64,000 nucleotides of DNA. Source: Powellomyces hirtus (lineage: Eukaryota > Chytridiomycota > Chytridiomycetes > Spizellomycetales > Powellomycetaceae). Every line of letters begins with the position of its first letter. The first letter of the stretch is position 1. The position numbers were made by a program, and so were the translations under genes. The stretch spans positions 1 to 64,000 of the forward strand of contig JAHLKG010000020.1 of NCBI GenBank assembly GCA_025526995.1, given 5' to 3'. The notes under the pieces were generated by a model. That model was not told where the DNA came from, searched no databases, and was given only the letters and a program-made list of their open reading frames with translations. This document shows positions 21,407-32,327 of this stretch, piece after piece.

Positions 21407-23693
21407 TCAAAACTCGAAACCCTCTTCCCAGACGCGAGCGTTCAAATATGTGTTCCTCGGCTCCAAAGCCACTAGCACGTCGTGACGAATGCTACGCCTC
21501 CACCGGCTGGGGCCACAAATGAAGATTCCCACGTTGGTACGGATTTCGGATGGCTGGTTAGAAACATATTGAGACAACAAGTCTTTGCAAGAAAAAAAAA
21601 ATTGTGATGAGATGGAACGAGAGAGCAAAGCGCAACAACATCGGAAGGCGAGAACGCGAAGAAGAACAAGTACCTTCAACATCATTGGTGCTCAAACGAG
21701 AATCAGTGACTTTTACGATGCTTTTCGACGTGGATGTCTCCGTCACGACGTTTCCCTCTCCGACGCTTTCAACATCCACTGTATAAACCGGGGATGCTTT
21801 GTCATCATCAAGACCCACGACAGTAGCGCCCGTGTGAAAGACTTTGACCGCGACTCCTTCTTCTACCGCATCTGAGCATACGAAGGAAAGCACAATGATC
21901 AGCACACGTGTTTAGACATTTAATAGCCATAGAAGTGAAAGGCACACCTTGAATCAGAGATACGTTCTGCCCGCCTGCTTGAGATAAACTCCAGCACACG
22001 GCAACCTTGGGTTTCTGCCCTAGCGCATCCGCGTGTGTCGTGGCGAAGCGAGCAACGGAAAGGGCCGGAGCCAATCCGGTGCCGGCTGCAAAACACAGTA
22101 CAACGTCCTGAGTGGCGGGGTCGAATGCTGGTGAGCCAAATGGCCCATCCAGCCGAATGTACGTTGAAGCCTGTTCGGATGAGGCCGCTGACGCCGCTTC
22201 GGAAAGGCGAAAAGCAAATAGGGACTCAAATGTTGAACCTGCACTAATCGGATTGAAGAAGAGCGTCAAACGCGAGGAGGTCGGTGATTGGGCAAGGCTG
22301 ATGGTAAGGAAGAGTTAGCGGGTACTTTGAAGATTACTGACGCGTTTCGCTGCAACGCGCGACTCCGTACCTGTATGGATGCCATTCAAGCCGTGCTACT
22401 CCAGGTACAGCTATCTTAACCCATTGGCCAGGCCTTGTAATCCATCCTTTCGGCCGTTCAATGTCAACTCGGATATGCCCAGTACTTTCCTTCTTGAATC
22501 CGATGACTTTGACCTTCGGGCCGCTCATTCTCAAAAAGACATCCACGGCATAAAGTCCCAAACCCGGAATAACATAGTAAAAGTCCGAGGCGGCGTGCAA
22601 CCACGCGAAAAGCATCATGGGGAAGAGGAGAAAATGGGCAAAGTAGAACAGTGTGTACAACTTGCGCCGAACAATGGGTAGACTCAGTAGGAAAGCGGGC
22701 ATAAGCAGGATGGTAGACATTACGCCCATGGTAACCATATAACTATTTGAAAAATTCAGATGAGTACGGGAAATCAGTGTATCAGGAAGACGATACTGAA
22801 CTGGCTTGGCTTACTTTCCCTCGTACCAACCCAACGCATGATCCTTGTGAGCGGATTTGTTGCTACCAGTGAACAGTACTGATATCAAATCTTCGTATTT
22901 GCGATAGTGCGCAGTGTATACGACATACACGACAGTGTGTACAACAACAGCCGCCACAAAAAAGTACCCGGTCCATTTGTGGGCTCTCATACTTTTATCA
23001 AAGGACACCCCGAATAGCGTTTGGAGGCCGGTATTCTTAGCGCTCAACAGCATGATAATGCCGAGAGAAACATCAGTGAGCTTTCCGGTAAGCATGGTGG
23101 TAAAGAATGCGGATCTGCGGGAAGGATGCAAGTTTCTGCGCAGATACACTGGACTGTTGAGTAGTTTGTCGGCTTGGACCCAATAGAATCCAAAATTGAA
23201 AGCTAGCAGAGCAACAATGGAGAGAAGAAACAGCGCTTCTCCTTGAGTAAAGCTCGTACTACGTTTAGAGGAGCCGATCGTGATGTGGCGTGAAAGGAAA
23301 AGCTGGAGACGAAAGCTGCGATTGCACTATATTGGGAAGGAGCCACGCGTTAGTGATGCTTGATCCTTGTGAAGCTGCCCTTTTGAAACTCACAAAAACG
23401 ATGACCAATGCAGTTATAGTTATCCAAGCATAAAAGACGCCTAAGGCAATGCGGCTGGCATGTTTTGCCATGTCATAATGATGCTCAATACACCAATCTG
23501 CATAGCATGGCAATTCCATCATGTACATGCCGAGGACAAAGCTTGCGGGAACTGTAGAACAGCAAGGGGGTGGTTGAGAGAGTAAGTTAGTGGGCGGAAG
23601 CAATGAAGAGAAAGCGTGACCTAGTATCGTCCCCCAAATCGGGCTTGGACTACGTGTTTTTGCATTTCTGACAATTTGCGGTCGTCCATTCAT
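21407..23693 (-). CDS. Ferric-reductase/NOX-superfamily transmembrane oxidoreductase
   Basis: Seven exons: 23693-23621, 23551-23394, 23326-22815, 22742-22371, 22297-21948, 21871-21674, 21582-21407; 612 residues, phases consistent. Transmembrane helices include WGTILVPASFVLGMY, GVFYAWITITALVIVF and the heme helices MRAHKWTGYFF ... VVHTVVY and FYFAHFLLF ... AWLHA, each His pair 13 residues apart. The FAD site is WHPYSLAQSP (Ser where oxidases have Thr). The nucleotide site LCFAAGTGLAPALS is atypical, and the end has IFICGPS. There are no EF-hands. The nucleotide-binding half contains a Val/Thr/Asp-rich insert in exon 6. It is closer to ferric-chelate reductases than to superoxide-forming oxidases, but the substrate is not settled by sequence. 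The exon 1 donor (GTCACG) is weak, so the N-terminus is less certain than the rest. Confidence 0.78.
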
Positions 23694-24919
23694 TCTTGCT
23701 TTCTGGCTTTTGGCTTTACAATATTCTAGAACGAGGCGCATTTACGAACCAATGGCACACGCGGAAAGGGTGGCAACCAAGGCAGCTCGAGAAGCGAGAA
23801 TGGGATGTCCCACGGAGAATTCCATGTCAGTATTGTGTGATACCGCATCGGTACGGGCAGTTGGAAGCACTGGGCTACGCATGTCTGGAGAAGGTTTTGC
23901 TGGAAAGTATGTCTGCAACGGCTGGCAGAGCTCCTTTCAATTCGAGGAAGTGCAAGCAGGGTTGCAGAGTACGGGCGACACTCTCGACAAGACTTTTCTT
24001 TCCCAGCAGCGCCTGCTTACGTCAGGGAACTGGCGAAATGGATACCTGAACTCACATGAGTCTTGAAACCCACCCACCAGCTTTCCACATGCCTACACAT
24101 AATGGAGCATTTTGTTTCCTTCTCGACGGGTCTGCTATGTCGTTAAGAGTGCTCCATTCAGTGTTAGTGTTGTTTCCTATGGCCAACCGCAAAAAGCCCG
24201 CGCGCTTGCTTCTTGGAGAAAGGGGCTGAGTAAACAACCAGCTCACTTTGCACTAGTAAATCCTCCCCAATTTCCTCTTCCTTTTCTATTTCAGCTCGCA
24301 GAACCAGCCCCTCCTGCTGAAGATTCAATGGGCATAGCCGTAGTATCTCACGACCAGTATATCACCATTACCGGATTTCATGCTCCAGGCTGAATCAGTT
24401 ACTGGTTGCGTTGCAGATAGCAGCTGGGCCGCTGAAACTGCTGTTTCTTCAACTGAGCTGCTCAGTTTGTGAAGAGAACCATGTTCGCGATTGTGCTGGA
24501 TGACAGCATCTAACTCTGAGCATGAATTTCCGAACGCAACTCCAGCGCCAAGAACGAACGTGTACTTTATGCAATCCATATGTTTTGGCGTCTCTAGTCT
24601 CTTTCTTTATTGCGTGTTCCAAACAATTGACTTCTGTGCTATGCGAGGGGGGAAGTCATTGTTCGAAATGGCAGCAAGCGTTATATATAGTATAGTGTAG
24701 CACAGGACATCACAAGCTACGGGTTCCTGCGTGTGCGTCTTCAGCCTCAGGATTTAGTTGAGAAGGTCCAACCAGAAGTTTGGAGAGTTGGACAACTATG
24801 GAGCCGATCGTCGGAAAGAATAAGATACATTTCTATTCATATCTAGTCCGCACATCTACAGATTCACACTGGATTCCCTGTTATTACCTATAAGCTGTGC
24901 GAAACCGCAACGGCTCACA
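23694..24919. other. Intergenic, one weak candidate ORF
   Basis: An 84-codon minus-strand frame at 24579-24325 (starting MDCIKYTFVLGAG) has a short hydrophobic start that could resemble a secreted small protein, but nothing confirms it. Plus-strand frames at 23696-24066 overlap the oxidoreductase promoter and look random. Confidence 0.35.
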
Positions 24920-26036
24920 CTAGACTGGGAAGAACAGTATGTCATTAGTCCGGAATTGGAATCCCCGACAAGCAAGGTGGAGGAGGCCTTTGTGCACTTA
25001 CCTAGCTTCTTAGCAACAAAGAAGCTCTTCAAATGACGGATCTGCCACGCACAGGTAAGCCCAAGCATAACCAACTGGGCAATTGTCCAGTTTCGGATGT
25101 GCGCGTTGGCTTTTTCGCTAGTGTTGCGGAACTCGGCCTCGCGATCCTTCTGGTAGCCCTGTTCGCGTCGAATGTTTGAAACTTTTACGTTGAGCTCACG
25201 GACACGGAGCGCGAGATCTGCGAGATACAATCAGCCGTGAGTTCATCTCGTGAGTGTAACACGGCTTGAACTGAAGCTACACACCACTGAGGGTTTCCTT
25301 CTGGTGATCGGGCTGGCTGTCGTGCGTTGCCTCTCCGAACACCAAGTCAAGGTGGAGGCGCTGAGAAATATGGAAATTGAGCCTTCTAAAGTACTTTACT
25401 CAAACAATCATGAGACTTTGTCTCTCACCGTTCTTGTGGCTGATGAGAACCATCCAGACGACACCGTGTATCTGCAAGGGGCGAGCAGTTAGCTCTGGTC
25501 GATTCAATGTGCTGTGTGTGAGAAGCCCAACGAACATACAAGCAGATAGAGTACTCTCCAGCGTCCGCGGTCGAGAAAACAAATCGACCGGCGTGGTCTC
25601 CTCGCAAGTTCAGAACGCGGTGGTGGTTGTCTTGTTGCTATTTCATCCACAAGGTTTAGTCGGATCAGCTACTCTTGAAAAAATCACATTTGAGTCATCC
25701 AACCTCCACGTTGATTTGTAGCCCTCTCTCCGTGTTCGGCGCATACAGTCCAGACGCTTCTATCAATTCCTCAGACTTATAGTTTCCTAAAACATGATTG
25801 GTTAGCTCTTGAGATCCTTGCCTCATGACCGTCCCAGCATATCGCTGCAGCCGTTTCTTGAGATTCACAGTGAACAACAGACACGCACCTACGACAGTCG
25901 TCTCGCCAGGTAGCTCCTCGTAGAAGCATCTTTGTTTAGAACCCTCCAAATAAAAGTACAACGCATTCACTTGCGAGAGCAGGAACGAGATGAGCACCAG
26001 AAGCACAGGCAGAGGTGACCGACTCCGCGAGAGCAT
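24920..26036 (-). CDS. p24/TMED (emp24/gp25L) cargo receptor, alpha-type
   Basis: Seven exons: 26036-25889, 25786-25704, 25637-25540, 25471-25429, 25360-25285, 25217-25002, 24924-24920; 222 residues. p24 proteins cycle between ER and Golgi in COPII/COPI vesicles and select GPI-anchored and other cargo. There is a signal peptide (PVLLVLISFLLSQVNA). The GOLD domain starts LYFYLEGSKQRCFYEELP; its second conserved Cys is in GEYSICLYT, and WFSSATRT and LHLDLVFGE follow. A coiled coil (VRELNVKVSNIRREQ) and REAEFRNTSE precede the membrane helix (WTIAQLVMLGLTCAWQI). The tail RHLKSFFVAKKLV has the FF and dilysine-type COPI/COPII signals. The last exon is only five bases: it supplies two bases of the Val codon plus the stop. 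Phase and the family's conserved KKLV end support it. Confidence 0.9.
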
Positions 26037-27986
26037 CGTCGATGGAAGGAATGTATGAGACAGATAGTGAATATGGTGTGGTCTTGTGTGCTGTAAGGGT
26101 GCTGCAAACCGTCAGCGGCGAAATGGAAGTCGGTGGCAATTTGGTAAGGGTGCACCGCGTCGGCCGTGTACCTTTTTGAAGAAGTTCAAGAACGGATCTC
26201 ACCTATGGCTGCCTTCAAAGCCTTTACATACGTACATATATGGGAAGGAAGCTTTTGACATGTTCGCAAACACGGTTCTGTCCTGTGTCATTTTGTTCCC
26301 TTACCTCACTACGCAATTTTCAAGATGCACTTCACGTGTGAAGTGGAATCATTGAACGCCGATGCCGAAGACGCTGGGAGCCACGCCACCAATTCTTCCT
26401 CGCCGCCAAGCTGATGATATTGAATGAGAACTGTGGACGAACCCGGGGGTCCAATTCAGGATAGCTGCAGGATTCTGTTCGCATGTTTGTGCCGCATAGC
26501 TGTAATGGAGGTGCAGGGCCCTTGCCAACATATCTTTACCTGGTAACTTTGCTACTATATGAAGATATCTGCTACAGATACAATGAGCGGAATACCTGGA
26601 CATTTCCATCATTTGTATAGACTCGATGGACGGCTGGGCAAATCTGGAAGGTCGTGTAGAGCGGGAAAAGAGAGCAAAGGAAGAATGATTTTGATGGCTC
26701 AGCGGGGCAGCGAGTGAAGCGAGACGGATCTCTAATGCTAAGGGAAAGAACCGGTTGAGAAACGATATTCTTTGTTGGTAGCGGACGGATAGCTGGCAGG
26801 CGTGATCACACAGCAGGAACTACCCTATAACGTGATTGGCTTTTGGAGAACTACAACTAAGCGCATCCGAGGTTATGAAGATGGCGCACCAGATCATTTT
26901 CTTGAGAGAGGGTCTCATAGGAGATGCCAGAGCCTCGTTGACAAGAGCACATGAAGCGGATTGACGAGACTGGAATGGCGGGAGACTCATATCACACGTT
27001 TTGAACCATCAACAAATGGAGACTCTTTGTTCCGGAAAGACATATTCAACAGCGCGTATCTCATCAGCGAAGAAAGGGGCTGGGATGCGGTCCCTAGTTA
27101 CGGGATCAATGGAATGTGAAAGCAACCTGATTGCCACAGGTTCTCTTATGCTTGCGACTGACGGGTGAAGCGATTGCAGATCGCTTGACTCGAAGAGACA
27201 CAAACACGGAGCTATCTGTCTGAGTTGTCCATCAAAATCCAAGGTCATTGTACGGGCAGGTCATCGTACGGGCAGGTCATTGCTGCTCCTTGAACGAGGG
27301 TGTCACAACAGTGAATTATCGTAGATTCTGGCGATTTCGCACGAGGCAATGGGGTGACAGTTTTCGATGTAATTTGGATTGTAAGCAATGCGTAACGCGA
27401 CGATAACCTAGCCCGACCGACGATCGCTTCACTCGGCCACCGTAGGCCCGTGGGCTTGGTGATTTCTGCTATGTGGCCAATGCAAGCAACTCTGATGCAT
27501 GTGCGTTTCTTTCGGATACGGCCAGGGCGCAAGTCGTCAAATTTACGAATGTTGCTGTCATTGTGAATTACATTTCGTATACATTGTGCATTTGTTGTAA
27601 CAATTTTCATTGTCGAATCGCATGAGTTGTCCTTTTGTGCTATGTTTGTTTGCATTATCCGTTGTCCGAACGGTACCCCACCTGGTGCGCTTTTTTGAGG
27701 GACAGCTGATTGTATTGTGACGGTTTGGACATTGAAGAAATCATTTCTGACTCGGATATAGCGCATGGCATACGGATGATGGAAAGAGCAAGTAATCCAT
27801 TTGGTAACAAGCGGTATGCGGCCGCGGTTTGGGATCATTCACTCGAACGAGGTTCATGCGCGTAGAGGAAGGAACGAAGTTTAGTCAATATAAACTCCGC
27901 CTAAAATTTAACTCACCCACGTAAGGCCAGCTCTGCCGCGTCAACAAGGTTTCTCCTGCAGAACAACGCGCCGCTTCCCAAAAACA
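26037..27986. other. ~1.9 kb without a supported gene
   Basis: A 197-codon minus-strand frame at 27838-27245 has no domain or hydrophobic pattern I recognise and could be chance. At its end, bases 27249-27280 contain two tandem copies of GTACGGGCAGGTCAT. The rest shows no structure. The CHMP2B promoter must lie near 27840-27986. Confidence 0.35.
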
Positions 27987-29027
27987 ATGAACCTGCTAAG
28001 AAAACAGCCGAGTGCAAAAGGTGCGCGAACCCCGCTTCGAGCAAGATGTAATCATTGGCTCATGGATGCACAATCATTCATCCAGAACAGGTGCGAGCGA
28101 CCAGCCGAGAGGTGCGTAGCGTGCAGCGTGAACTCGGCAAGGACCGCGCTTCGCTTGAACGGCAAGAACGGCAACTGGTGGGTCAGAACGCATGTATGAG
28201 ATCTCTGTCAAAAAGAATCTGTAATCCGCTCTGAGAATCAAATTTATCGATCACATTCTCATATACGGGATTTGTTCTTCCCCTCTGTCCAGATTCAGGA
28301 CATCAAAAAAGCCGCTGCACAAGGACGAAACGCCGATGCCCGAACGCTCGCAAAGCATGTCACCGCTATCCGTGCACAGTTAGCTAAGAACAGCGCTGTC
28401 AAATCAAAAGTGTCTGGGCTGGACATGCGCGCCAAGGCACCGTCACGTTTCGGGAATGAACACATCAACCACTTCTTATTCATCTTTGGTGCTCTAATGT
28501 AGACAATGGCGTCAAACAATGTGACGGCATCAGCACTGCAGACGGCAACGCGTGTAATGGCAGCGACAAATTCATCACCAGCGTTGGCCAACCTCCAGAA
28601 GACGACGGCAGAATATCAGAAGCAGAACATCATTTCGGAGATGAACGATGAGATGCGTGAGTAGCTCTTCCGGACGACAATTGCCGCTGACTCCCGTATA
28701 TTCACACTCATTCAATCACGCTATCTGCAGTGATGGATGCACTTGGTCTTGCGGATTCAGACGATGAAGAGGAGGAGGAGGCGTCCACGATTGTGGACTC
28801 TGTCATGGCAGAGATTGGTCTGGATATCACAACCAAGGTATACCTGGCCTTTCTAGCTCTGTATCAATCCAGCCCGTTTTTGACGCATGATACCGTGGCA
28901 GGCTGCGTCGGTGCCACATACTCTGCCAATGTCAGCCGGGCAACGGCAAAGCACGGAAAACAGGAAGGCTGCACAGACTGAAACCGACGAGGCTCTTATA
29001 GAAAGGCTGGCTGGGCTGAACTCGTAA
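27987..29027 (+). CDS. CHMP2B-like ESCRT-III subunit (Vps2 family)
   Basis: Six exons: 27987-28020, 28086-28177, 28293-28436, 28503-28656, 28731-28837, 28902-29027; 218 residues. ESCRT-III subunits polymerise on membranes for multivesicular-body sorting and scission and are disassembled by Vps4. It starts MNLLRKQPSAK, then a basic helix (RELGKDRASLERQERQL), the hairpin partner helix, SKVSGLDMRAK and an acidic block (DSDDEEEEEAS) with VDSVMAEIGLDI. The C-terminus ETDEALIERLAGL is a MIM1-type motif for the Vps4 MIT domain. The order of segments fits CHMP2B better than yeast Vps2. Intron 3 has no usable GT donor: phase and homology demand AAG|GCACCG ... TAG, a GC-AG intron with a poor donor, or a small sequence error. 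Confidence 0.84.
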
Positions 29028-29119
29028 AATAACTTGACAACGCATTTCCATTTACAAGATGACATGGTACAATAGTTACAGAGTTATCTTCACGGGCAAC
29101 TGTCCGTTGACTAAGCCGC

Positions 29120-30832
29120 TCACAGCTCGTCTTTTGCGTGACTGGGCGCTTTTTCCAATCGCGGTAATGTCTCATATCGGAAGAATCTGCCCTTCGCCCC
29201 CGCTACCTCTTTGAGGAAAGCCTTCACACCGTCCTTGTCAAAGGGTCCAGTCAACACGCGATACGCCTTCTTGGGACCGTGTACAGCCACCATGCCAGGC
29301 AAGGCGTCGCTCATCTGGAATTCCCGCATGATCTTCTGACTGTCGGCGTGCTCGAACACACTCACCCAGAGAAAGCGGAATCCCAAGTTCTCTTTTGCAG
29401 CAAGGTCGAGAAGTTTGAGATTTTCGGCGTGGTCCTTCACGCTCTCTTCAAAGTCTGGTTCCAATGCCAAGAACGAAACGACGCAAAAGCTACTCTGGGA
29501 TAGACAGTCGTCGAGGTTGGACTGAGATTTGACTTCTACTACTTCTTCGGAAGTGAAAGGAACATATGTTTTAGCGCGTCGTGCCAGACATGGATGTTTC
29601 GTTGCATCGTCCACAAACCTGGTGCCGCCTCCTTCGCTGGGGCTTCCTTCTTGCTGGGTTTCTTCTGATCTTTTGACGATGAAGATCTCTTTGGTTTTGG
29701 CGCCGCGTACTTGTCGAAGAACTCAGTGAGACCGGCAAACTTCATCTTGCCTACCAGAAAAGGTGATATGAGCATCCAGACTCTCTGTCTCCACATTCGG
29801 TGCTCCATTACCTTCATAAACAATGGGGTCTGTGGATTCCTTCGGGAAAAGCATGATTGCTGGGAAGTCCGTGACGTTCAGCTTTTCCAAAGTGTCCTTC
29901 TCAGATGACTTGACTTCGCCAAAGTGGATTCGGTTGTGGTATTCGACAGACAGAGCTTTCATAAGAGGCGGCGTGGATGACTTTTTGGACGCAAAGATCA
30001 CCCGCGGGAGCTCGTTCTATGTACAACGTTGCGTGAGCCATGGGATCCCAATCGGACTGTGAGCATTCGGAGGATCCAAGCTTTTCGCACCTTCTCCAGG
30101 AATGCATCGTACGATACTGCACGCTTGCCAGTGCCCCCAATCTGTGAGACGTGATTTGTGATTTTCGCGACGACAGCTTCCACTAGGCCCTTTGCGTTGC
30201 GAGGTCCATTGTAGTCTAAGAATATTGATAGCGATGACGAATCAATATATGTGACGCTCCGAGGAATGGAATGGCGCCCGTTATACCTTGCGGAAGCCCC
30301 TTCACACCGCCAGGGAATATCTTTATTGTTGGGAAGCCTATCAGATGAGGTAGGTGAGCAGTGCAGTCCCACGGATGCGGCCGTGTGCAGACTTCCTGAT
30401 ACCTTTAACGTCGTACTGTCCACAAATCGGTTGATTTTGCTGATCATCACAATCAACTGCAACGACTTTCGCCAAGCCTTTGAGCTTTTCAGCCGCCTTC
30501 TTGTACTCAGGCGCAAGGTTTTTGCCTGGAAAGTACCCTGGTTAGAATACCATGTCTTGTCGAATACGACTAAACCTAGCAGCTTTACGTACAGTGGCCA
30601 CACCAAGGGGCAAAGAATTCAGCAATCACGGCATGCTGCAAGAGAATCAACACATGAGCCAACGGACTGCATAGTGGAGGAGGTAGTCCAGTTATCCCCC
30701 CACCTCGGTGTTCAAAACCTCGTCCTTGAAGTTTTTTGGAGTAATCTGAATGACCGCATCTCGAGTGGAATAGAGGGCGTTGACCGACGGCGCGACTGCG
30801 GCCAGAGCCAGGATGGGGAGGAAGGACTTCAT
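29120..30832 (-). CDS. PDIA6/P5-like protein disulfide isomerase with KDEL
   Basis: Exons 30832-30704, 30635-30593, 30525-30403, 30337-~30288, 30215-30091, 30016-29812, 29750-29619, 29544-29120; about 410 residues. There is a signal peptide (FLPILALAAVAPSVNA) and one active thioredoxin domain (FFAPWCGHC) spliced to KNLAPEYKKAAEKL and VVAVDCDDQ. A second thioredoxin fold follows whose active site is lost: FASKKSSTPPL sits where CxxC would be, then LNVTDFPAIMLFPKE and FAGLTEFFDKYAAP. The C-terminal domain resembles the PDIA6 tail domain and ends HAKDEL, an ER-retention signal. It acts in oxidative folding in the ER lumen. The exon 4/5 junction is out of frame by one base if the good GTATAA donor is used; a four-G instead of three-G run near 30300, or a donor at the GTGTGA about 18 bases earlier in the exon, would fix it. 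The gene is convergent with CHMP2B, 92 bases apart. Confidence 0.82.
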
Positions 30833-32327
30833 GTCGCTGAGCGTTAGGAATGCGGAAGTCGACGACGGAGAAATCCGCAAAGGACTTTGTTGTAATGTCC
30901 ACCTTCGAAAGGACCTTCGACTCGAGTCAGTCAGTCAGCGCGTGCCACGTCACACTCATCCCATAATGGCACGCTTCTTACCGAACTGTCGGTTGCGCGT
31001 CGCACTATTGAAAAGATCATCGGTGACTAACGGGACACCGTACTTTAGACTGTCATGGCGGAATGCCGAATGGATGCTTGTAAAGTTGATACAGGGTAGC
31101 ATCTTGCCAAGTATGTGTTCAGCCTTTGGCTTAGACTGCGGTTCAGGAGTGCCATCATGGCCTGCGCGGCAGTTAGCAACACAATAATGAGAAGATCTTC
31201 AACTTGGGAGATGTGTGCCGTCTAGTCTGAGACCTTGCTTACTGAAGCTTATTCTTCGGGAATCTCCGTTCTTGACAACAGATAGTAGCTCCTGTCTGTT
31301 GCAAGCACGACATTCGCGACGGCATAAAAATCTGGGTTGGTTCGTTCACATATGCTCAGCTGACTTTCTTCGCCTCAGCATCGGCGAGGCAATACTGTCG
31401 CGGACATTGTCCCCAGAGGTTCAACCAGCTTTTAGGCTGAGTTTATGGCAGCTCTAGCACTTGGCGGGTTTATGTTCCATTGTTTCTGCTGCTCAGGTTT
31501 ATCGAACAGGAATATCATCACCTCAACTTCCTTTCAGCATTAGGGTATCTGACCACAACTCCCATGTGGAGTCATCTGCATCAGCACATCCATATAGAGA
31601 TCATATCACTTCTTTTTTTTGGTTCCACATTGCTTGTTTCTCGGGTCGCTTGGTTTGTTGTCGTTGAATGCTTGAAAGCTTGTTTAAGGGTTTGTGAATC
31701 CGGAATCCTCAGCTATAATGAATGTGTCTCACCTCGGAGTTGATTGCGTGCCTTCTATGATCCAACATTCAGGGGTATCGGGAAGGTGATGAATATCAGC
31801 TTGACAAGCCCAGGAAAGGTCGCAGATACCTAAGGTTGGAGGAAACTGTAGTTTTAGACTCTACATTGAAAGAGATTCGCATGCGCTGCTTGTGGACTCA
31901 AGTGTGCTTGCTGTGAGGCGGTATCGGAGTTGTCTATCAGCTGCCTGCATATGCGGGGACAAAGAAAATCTTGCGTGGCCCCATTTAAATACAATGCGGG
32001 TATTCACAAGTGGCATATAGGAACGCACATCCCAGAACGTCAGGATGCGTAATGACGATCTCAGAAAACCATGTATCCGCGAATTGAAGGGTCATCTGTG
32101 CACCTTACAAATGTATAGAAGTCTGCCAGCAAAGTTCTTTAATAACCTTTCCACAGCCATCATCCGCACAAAGACATCAGCATTTCATACAAAAAATGAC
32201 AGGTTTTGCGACGCGACGCGACCCAGCCCTTGCTTACGCGACTGACAGGTGATTGTCTCTTCCCACACTTGACATTTCGACTTTCCAGCACATTCCCTCG
32301 CAACTTCCACCGCATATTCTTGAAATA
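30833..32327. other. 1.5 kb divergent intergenic region
   Basis: Between the start codons of the PDI gene (minus) and IFT57 (plus). Several 60-135 codon frames occur, none with recognisable features. I see no RNA gene or repeat. Confidence 0.4.

Noticed and set aside
27245..27838. 197-codon minus-strand ORF
   Set aside because: No recognisable domain, no hydrophobic pattern, and it ends in a short tandem repeat; too weak to call as a gene.
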